A DNA stretch of 64,000 nucleotides from Clostridia bacterium (lineage in GTDB: Bacteria > Bacillota > Clostridia > Oscillospirales > Acutalibacteraceae). A program made the position numbers and the translations under genes. A model generated the notes under the pieces. That model made no database searches, was not told the DNA's origin, and worked only from the letters and a program-made list of their open reading frames with translations. The stretch lies in NCBI GenBank assembly GCA_017503135.1, contig JAFVTQ010000004.1, forward strand, positions 248,001 through 312,000, given 5' to 3'. Below are positions 59,201-64,000 of the stretch, piece after piece (within the stretch, counting starts at the first letter, position 1; every line of letters starts with the position of its first letter).

Positions 59201-60574
59201 TTATTTGTCACTATTTTCTGCTACTTGAATCATCACTGCGCATTCAATACGCTTTTTGAAAAGTTCACAGCCGTATTCATAAATACCTGTGATTTTGCCT
59301 GATGCGTGATAAGAGTTTGCAGCGCAACCACCTGAGCAATAAAGCTTTGCCCAACAGTCGTTACATTCAGGACGGGCATAAGCGTTGCAAAGCTTGAACT
59401 CATTCTGAATTTCTTTGTTTGTAACACCGTCATAGATGTTACCAAGTAAATATTTAGTGTCACCAACAAACTGATGGCAAGGGTAAAGGTCACCGGTAGG
59501 TGTAACAGCCATATATTCCGTACCTGACCCACAACCTGAAATTCTCTTGTAAATACAAGGACCATGTGTCAAGTCAAGCATATAGTGATAGAATGTGAAG
59601 CCGTTACCATTCTTTTTACGCTTAATCATTTCTTTTGCAAGGATTTCATATTGCTCGAAAAGAATTGGTAAATCTTCTTGTGTCAAAGCACTTGCATCTT
59701 CAGGTGAGCAAACAACAGGCTCCATACTAAGTTCAGTAAAACCTAAATCAGCCATATGGAAAATATCGTTAGTGAAATCTACATTCTTATGAGTGAATGT
59801 GCCACGCATATAGTAGTTCTTACCACCACGACGCTTAACAAATTCTTGGAATTTAGGCACGATAGTGTCATAACTGCCACGACCCATATAGTCAACTCTG
59901 AGTCTGTCGTGAACATCTTTTCTTCCGTCAAGACTTAAAACCACATTGCTCATTTCACGGTTTGAAAACTCTATAACATCATCATCAATGAGCATTCCGT
60001 TTGTTGTGAGTGTGAAACGGAAATTCTTGTTGTGAATTTTCTCTTGCACACGAGCATAAGAAACCAATTCTTTAACAACATCCCAGTTCATAAGTGGCTC
60101 GCCACCGAAGAAATCCACTTCAAGATTACGACGAGTACCTGAATTTTCAATAAGAAAATCGAGTGCACGCTTACCAACTTCAAAGCTCATCAATGCACGC
60201 TCACCGTGATATTTACCCTGACTTGCAAAGCAGTATTCACAGTTAAGGTTGCAAGTGTGAGCAACGTGAAGACAAAGAGCTTTGATAACAGTATTTCTGT
60301 TCTTGAAATCGAATGCCATACCCTCATAAGTGTCAGGGGTATAGAGTTTGCCGTTTTCTTCAAGAGTTTTAACATCTTCAATACAATCAAGAACATCTTG
60401 CTCTGTAATCTGCTCGTCTTTATATGTATCAATTATGTATTTAACAATCTCGTCGGCGGATTTGTCCTTATACATAGCGATAATGTCATAAGCCACTTCG
60501 TCAACCACGTGAACAGACCCACTGCAAGTATCAAGCACAATGTTATATCCGTTTAATTTATATTGATGTACCAT
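59201..60574 (-). CDS. scfB: SCIFF maturase, radical SAM/SPASM protein
   Basis: 457 residues. An N-terminal peptide-recognition (RRE-like) part (about 1-90), the radical SAM core with HTCNLNCEYCFASQGKYHGE (CxxxCxxC), then a SPASM domain with auxiliary clusters (CGSGTEYMAVTPTGDLYPC, PECNDCWAKLYCSGGCAAN). This is the maturase that forms thioether links in the SCIFF peptide encoded just upstream. The start at 60574 follows GAAGGA. The longer frame to 60616 enters the intergenic hairpin. The family is near-universal in Clostridia and the final role of its product is unknown. Confidence 0.95.
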   Translation of the reverse strand: MVHQYKLNGYNIVLDTCSGSVHVVDEVAYDIIAMYKDKSADEIVKYIIDTYKDEQITEQDVLDCIEDVKTLEENGKLYTPDTYEGMAFDFKNRNTVIKALCLHVAHTCNLNCEYCFASQGKYHGERALMSFEVGKRALDFLIENSGTRRNLEVDFFGGEPLMNWDVVKELVSYARVQEKIHNKNFRFTLTTNGMLIDDDVIEFSNREMSNVVLSLDGRKDVHDRLRVDYMGRGSYDTIVPKFQEFVKRRGGKNYYMRGTFTHKNVDFTNDIFHMADLGFTELSMEPVVCSPEDASALTQEDLPILFEQYEILAKEMIKRKKNGNGFTFYHYMLDLTHGPCIYKRISGCGSGTEYMAVTPTGDLYPCHQFVGDTKYLLGNIYDGVTNKEIQNEFKLCNAYARPECNDCWAKLYCSGGCAANSYHASGKITGIYEYGCELFKKRIECAVMIQVAENSDK

Positions 60575-60592
60575 AAAAATATCCTTCTCAAC

Positions 60593-60628
60593 AAAAAACA
60601 GGTAATACAAATGCATTACCTGCTTTTT
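60593..60628 (-). terminator. Attenuator between scfA and scfB
   Basis: On the minus strand CAGGTAAT / ATTACCTG with an 8-nt loop and TTTTTTG. It sits between the peptide and maturase genes, so most transcripts should end after scfA. Confidence 0.75.
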
Positions 60629-60646
60629 AGTAATAGATTTTAAATC

Positions 60647-60796
60647 TTATTTGCTTTCAACGTTTTCGCACTGCTGATTAGCAACACCACAAGATGTCTT
60701 GCAAGCTGACTGGCAAGATGTCTGGCATTCGCCACAACCGCCCTTAACAGCGCTTTCTTGAAGGTTTCTTGTTTCGATAGTCTTAATTCTTTCCAT
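60647..60796 (-). CDS. scfA: SCIFF ribosomal peptide precursor
   Basis: 49 residues, beginning MERIKTIETRNLQESAVKGG, with six Cys (21, 24, 28, 32, 36, 43) in the second half, the 'six cysteines in forty-five' pattern. The leader part (about 1-18) is recognised by ScfB, and Cys residues are linked to nearby Thr/Ser-region alpha carbons in the family. GGAGAT-type ribosome site upstream. It was identified directly from the sequence and is too short for most gene finders. Confidence 0.95.
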   Translation of the reverse strand: MERIKTIETRNLQESAVKGGCGECQTSCQSACKTSCGVANQQCENVESK

Positions 60797-60904
60797 GATA
60801 ATATCTCCTATCTGAATAGTTTCAAATATTTACAAAAAAAGTATATCATAAGCCACATTTTGTGTCAAGATATTTATTATTGTATTAGTTTGACAAATTG
60901 GAGT

Positions 60905-61012
60905 TTGTGGGGATGAACGCAGAGTGCAAAGTGCAGAGTGTTGGAACTGCGTTGCAATTATAGATGTAACTAATTTAGTGCGTTGTAGGGGCGATGACCC
61001 CAACGCCCCGAT
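60905..61012. repeat. MITE-like repeat, copy 4 (partial)
   Basis: Homologous to the inverted right half of the 1463-1674 repeat: degenerate heptamers (GCAGAGTGCAAAGTGCAGAG), then GGAACTGCGTTGC, ATTATAGATGT and GTTGTAGGGGCGATGACCCC. TTGACAAATT nearby (60890-60899) is a decayed end. It reaches to within about 8 bp of the promoter for the next gene. Confidence 0.7.
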
Positions 61013-61019
61013 GAAAATA

Positions 61020-61049
61020 TTGACAATTTATTTTGCTTTATGATATATT
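61020..61049 (+). promoter_or_regulatory. Promoter of the 61077 gene
   Basis: TTGACA (61020-61025), an 18-bp spacer and TATATT (61044-61049). Confidence 0.6.
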
Positions 61050-61076
61050 GAATATACAGAGAAAGGAAAGAAAAAT

Positions 61077-61694
61077 ATGGGTATTATTAGAATTGCTATT
61101 GGAATTATAATAGGTCTTATTGTGTTGTTGTTTCTCCTAAAATCAAATAAAATACATAAAAAACAGGGGCTACTTATTGCTACAGTGGTTGTTGTTTTAG
61201 TTTGCACTTTATTGGCTTTTATACCATTTGAAAATGCATTTATAACTTTTCCTACAGCAGAAAAATCATTTAATTATTTTCATGGAAAAAATATGAATGT
61301 GCAAATCGTGTTGGATGGTGAAGTTTCAAGCTTTGTTCTGGCTGGTGATAATAGCAAACATACCATTCAGCTTGTACCAAAGACTAATGATGGTTGGAAA
61401 ATTGCGAGAGGTACAGATTCAAAGAAAGTTTTGCATAAGATAATAGACGATTATTCTGTAACTATTTACAGATATAAGAATTCTCAAGACTATTTTGTTA
61501 GCGTAGTAAATACAAAAAGTGGAAACATTGAGATAACTGATAATTGTGATTCAAAATTTCATACTTTGGATTATAAGAATGAAGCATTGAAAGAAACTTT
61601 TTACAGTTATCATGCTAGAATTGAAAGTTATAATGATAGTTATTGTTTAATAATAGACGATAAAGAAATCCCTTTACATAAAACAACTGAATAA
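61077..61694 (+). CDS. Hypothetical membrane-anchored protein
   Basis: 205 residues: two hydrophobic segments (about 4-23 and 32-52) then a soluble, beta-rich, Lys/Asp-rich domain (about 70-205), most likely outside the cell. The GAAAGGAAAG ribosome site is purine-rich. It has its own promoter and terminator. Like the other hypothetical membrane genes here it is AT-richer than metabolic genes. No family recognised. Confidence 0.6.
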   Translation: MGIIRIAIGIIIGLIVLLFLLKSNKIHKKQGLLIATVVVVLVCTLLAFIPFENAFITFPTAEKSFNYFHGKNMNVQIVLDGEVSSFVLAGDNSKHTIQLVPKTNDGWKIARGTDSKKVLHKIIDDYSVTIYRYKNSQDYFVSVVNTKSGNIEITDNCDSKFHTLDYKNEALKETFYSYHARIESYNDSYCLIIDDKEIPLHKTTE

Positions 61695-61701
61695 CATTTA
61701 A

Positions 61702-61732
61702 ACCGACAAGCAAATGCTTGTCGGTTTTTCTT
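61702..61732 (+). terminator. Terminator
   Basis: AACCGACAAGCA / TGCTTGTCGGTT then TTTCTTTT. Confidence 0.92.
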
Positions 61733-61841
61733 TTGTTTTACAATATATTTTAAAAAAACATCTATTATTTTTTGAAATTTTATGATATGATATTAAATGT
61801 ATAACTATGTTCATTAGATTTTGAAAGAAGATGACTTTTTA

Positions 61842-63302
61842 ATGTCAAAAAAATGTGATGTGCTCATAGTCGGTTGCGGTGTCGCAGGGCTAAATACAGC
61901 ACTTTCATTACCCGAAAATCTTAATATTATAATTCTAGCAAAAAAGAGTAATACTGACTCTAACTCGTCACTTGCCCAGGGTGGCGTTGCGGCAGTTCTC
62001 GACTTAGAAAATGACAGTTATGAATTGCATATAAACGACACAATGATTGCAGGTAAGCAGGCAAACGATATCGATGCGGTTACTGTTCTTGTAGAAGAAG
62101 GACCGGACGAAGTCCGCAAAATTATTGAGTATGGCGTTGAGTTTGACAAACGACCTGACGGGGAGTTGAATATGACTCTTGAGGGTGGTCATTGCAGACG
62201 AAGAATTGTTCACCATAAAGACACAACTGGTGCTGAAATGGTTCGTGCAATGGTAGCTGAAGCGAAGACGCGTAAAAATATTACAATTATTGAAAATACA
62301 CCTGTTTTCAAGCTTGCAAGAGTAAAAAGTGGTATCTGCGCTCATGTTCTCACAGATGACGGACAAGACCAGATTTTCTCTTCATATTGTGTTCTCGCAA
62401 CAGGTGGTATTGGTCGAGTTTATAAATACACAACAAACCCAAAGGTTGCAACAGGTGACGGAATCCGTCTTGCATTTGAATTAGGTGCTCGAATTAAAGA
62501 TTTAAGTTATGTTCAATTCCACCCAACTGCATTTAACTCTGACGACAACGAGCAGTTTTTAATTAGCGAAGCAGTTCGTGGTGAGGGTGCTTATCTTCTT
62601 AACTGTAACAAAGAAAGGTTTATGCATCGATATGACGAAAGACTTGAACTTGCTCCCCGTGATGTGGTTTCAAAGTCGATTATTATTGAATCCCGTCGAA
62701 CAGGTAGCAATAACTTCTATCTTGATATAACACACCGTGATAAAGAGTATCTCTTAAACCGTTTTCCTGGTATTCACAAAGGTTGTTTGCGATATAATGT
62801 TGACATTACAAAGGATTTAATTCCAATTTTCCCTTGTCAGCATTATTTAATGGGTGGCATTGAAGTTGATTTGAACTCCCGCACAACAATTTCACGACTC
62901 TATGCAGTTGGTGAGTGTTCAAATACAGGCGTTCACGGTAAAAACCGACTTGCAAGCAACTCACTTTTAGAAGCACTTGTATTCGGCAAACGTTGCGCAG
63001 ACGATATAATCCGTTGCATAGATATGAAATACCCTGAAGTCAAAGTTTGCGAAATCGAAAGTGAAGACCTTGACGGTGCACCACTTATGAAAGGTGTCCG
63101 CACAGAAATCCGCAACATTATGCAACGTTCATATTTCGTAATGCCTGCCAATGAAGATGCGGTAAGAAATGGTTATAAACGAGTTCGTGAAATTTTAACC
63201 CGACTTAAAAACGGTAAATTCAAAATTACTCCTGACTATTGTGAGGCATTAAGTCTTGCAACAGTTGCTTATATAATTCTCAAGGAGGTCAATGACCAAT
63301 GA
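61842..63302 (+). CDS. nadB: L-aspartate oxidase
   Basis: 486 residues. FAD-binding VLIVGCGVAGLNTALSL, SSLAQGGVAAVLD, GGHCRRRIVHHKDTTGAEM and HGKNRLASNSLLEALVFG are the NadB blocks of the succinate dehydrogenase flavoprotein family. It oxidises aspartate to iminoaspartate, with fumarate as the likely acceptor in an anaerobe. The start at 61842 is preferred over TTG at 61821. nadA is not upstream. It overlaps nadC by 4 bp (ATGA). Confidence 0.95.
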   Translation: MSKKCDVLIVGCGVAGLNTALSLPENLNIIILAKKSNTDSNSSLAQGGVAAVLDLENDSYELHINDTMIAGKQANDIDAVTVLVEEGPDEVRKIIEYGVEFDKRPDGELNMTLEGGHCRRRIVHHKDTTGAEMVRAMVAEAKTRKNITIIENTPVFKLARVKSGICAHVLTDDGQDQIFSSYCVLATGGIGRVYKYTTNPKVATGDGIRLAFELGARIKDLSYVQFHPTAFNSDDNEQFLISEAVRGEGAYLLNCNKERFMHRYDERLELAPRDVVSKSIIIESRRTGSNNFYLDITHRDKEYLLNRFPGIHKGCLRYNVDITKDLIPIFPCQHYLMGGIEVDLNSRTTISRLYAVGECSNTGVHGKNRLASNSLLEALVFGKRCADDIIRCIDMKYPEVKVCEIESEDLDGAPLMKGVRTEIRNIMQRSYFVMPANEDAVRNGYKRVREILTRLKNGKFKITPDYCEALSLATVAYIILKEVNDQ

Positions 63303-64000
63303 AATTAAATCAGTTTTATGTAGATAATCTTATCAAGGAAGCAATCAGTGAAGATATTAACTATATCGATGTTTCAGCGGATTACTTAATCCCTGAAAAC
63401 CAGAGGAATGACTCATATTTTGTAGCAAAAGCAGACGGTATCCTTTGTGGTTTAAATATTGCAATGCGAGTTTTCACACTCCTTGACGACACTTTCACAT
63501 ACACAATTCATAAAAACGACGGTGACGAAGTTAAAGCAGGGGATTTAATCGTTGAATTCAACGGCAAAACTGCTTGCCTTTTGAAAGGTGAAAGAACAGC
63601 TCTTAACATTATTCAGCATATGTCAGGCATTGCAACTGCTACAAACAAAGCGGTTAAACTCTGTGAAGGTACAAACGCATCTGTAACAGATACAAGAAAA
63701 ACACTTCCTGGACTTCGTGCATTACAAAAATATGCAGTAGTTTGCGGTGGCGGTAAAAACCACAGATACAACCTTTCAGACGGTGCAATGCTTAAAGATA
63801 ACCACATTGACGCAGGTGGCGGAATTACAAATGCAGTTGCAATTCTCCGCTCAAAGCTTGGCCATATGGTTAAAATCGAAGTAGAAACAAGAAACTTTGA
63901 CGAAGTAAAAGAAGCAGTTGAGGCTGGTGCAGATATTATTATGCTTGATAATATGACAAACGCACAGATGGAAGAATGTGTGAAATATATTGATGGCAGA
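63299..64000 (+). CDS. nadC: Nicotinate-nucleotide (quinolinate) phosphoribosyltransferase, partial
   Basis: The first 234 residues, open at the window end. Full NadC is about 280 residues, so some 45 are missing. DTRKTLPGLRALQKYAVVCG with the PRPP/quinolinate-binding Arg and Lys, and GGKNHRYNLSDGAMLKDNHI, are the family signatures. ERTALNIIQHMSGIAT is also typical. It makes nicotinate mononucleotide from quinolinate and PRPP. AAGGAGG lies in the nadB tail, and the ATG overlaps the nadB stop (ATGA). Confidence 0.95.
   Translation, partial: MKLNQFYVDNLIKEAISEDINYIDVSADYLIPENQRNDSYFVAKADGILCGLNIAMRVFTLLDDTFTYTIHKNDGDEVKAGDLIVEFNGKTACLLKGERTALNIIQHMSGIATATNKAVKLCEGTNASVTDTRKTLPGLRALQKYAVVCGGGKNHRYNLSDGAMLKDNHIDAGGGITNAVAILRSKLGHMVKIEVETRNFDEVKEAVEAGADIIMLDNMTNAQMEECVKYIDGR

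Overview
The window is AT-rich chromosomal DNA from an anaerobic, probably gut-dwelling Clostridia bacterium (Ruminococcaceae/Oscillospiraceae-like). The evidence is an NADH-linked [FeFe]-hydrogenase operon, a single-chain pyruvate:ferredoxin oxidoreductase, the clostridial SCIFF peptide with its radical SAM maturase, a ThyX thymidylate synthase, strong AGGAGG ribosome sites and sigma-A-type promoters. No rRNA, plasmid, phage structural or CRISPR genes were seen.

Layout. 1-2.3 kb: a copper-chaperone-like protein, an array of small hairpins, two small membrane proteins and a small membrane protein behind LexA-like boxes. 2.3-5.7 kb: a vitamin B6 salvage locus (radical SAM, ECF S-component, pyridoxal kinase) with a divergent MocR/PdxR regulator. 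5.7-10.9 kb: a five-gene electron-bifurcating-type hydrogenase operon. 10.9-13.8 kb: MATE pump, an MltG-like lipoprotein and an XRE regulator. 13.8-18.1 kb (minus): metY with an apgM-type putative homoserine kinase, a DUF975 protein and a TtcA-like enzyme. 18.3-19.2 kb: rplM-rpsI. 19.5-23.1 kb (minus): PFOR. 23.3-26.0 kb: a PH-like membrane protein, a CNNM/CorC protein and queH. 26.2-35.4 kb: a long minus-strand run (GPH symporter, trmB, yhhN, U32 protein, mltG, fau, DJ-1, GNAT, DUF2156, tmk), divergent from thyX-amidase. 37.8-43.8 kb: tRNA-Gln, GH43, a secreted hydrolase, a lipoprotein, hflX and a small Cys-rich protein. 45-53 kb: argGHCJBDF, with argG frameshifted. 53.7-55.9 kb: a sialic-acid lyase/epimerase pair. 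56-56.8 kb: tRNAs Met, Glu and Arg. 56.9-64 kb: a lone E2-type acyltransferase, an Orn/Lys/Arg decarboxylase, scfAB and nadBC, with nadC cut by the window end.

How the genes work together. PFOR makes reduced ferredoxin, and the hydrogenase can re-oxidise ferredoxin and NADH as H2. Arginine is made by the ArgJ-recycling route. NadB and NadC are the aspartate oxidase and quinolinate phosphoribosyltransferase steps of NAD synthesis.

The most unusual feature is a family of ~184-199 bp elements at the 3' ends of four genes (rpsI, tRNA-Gln, tRNA-Glu, tRNA-Arg). In each case 13-32 bp of the gene's 3' end is repeated beyond the element, a terminator lies on both sides, and the core hairpin keeps its shape through paired (compensatory) base changes. 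These look like non-autonomous integrative mini-elements, and I know of no description of them. Two other repeat families are present: a TCGATAT hairpin array (255-436) and MITE-like repeats with TTTGTCGAA ends and GTAGGGG palindromes.
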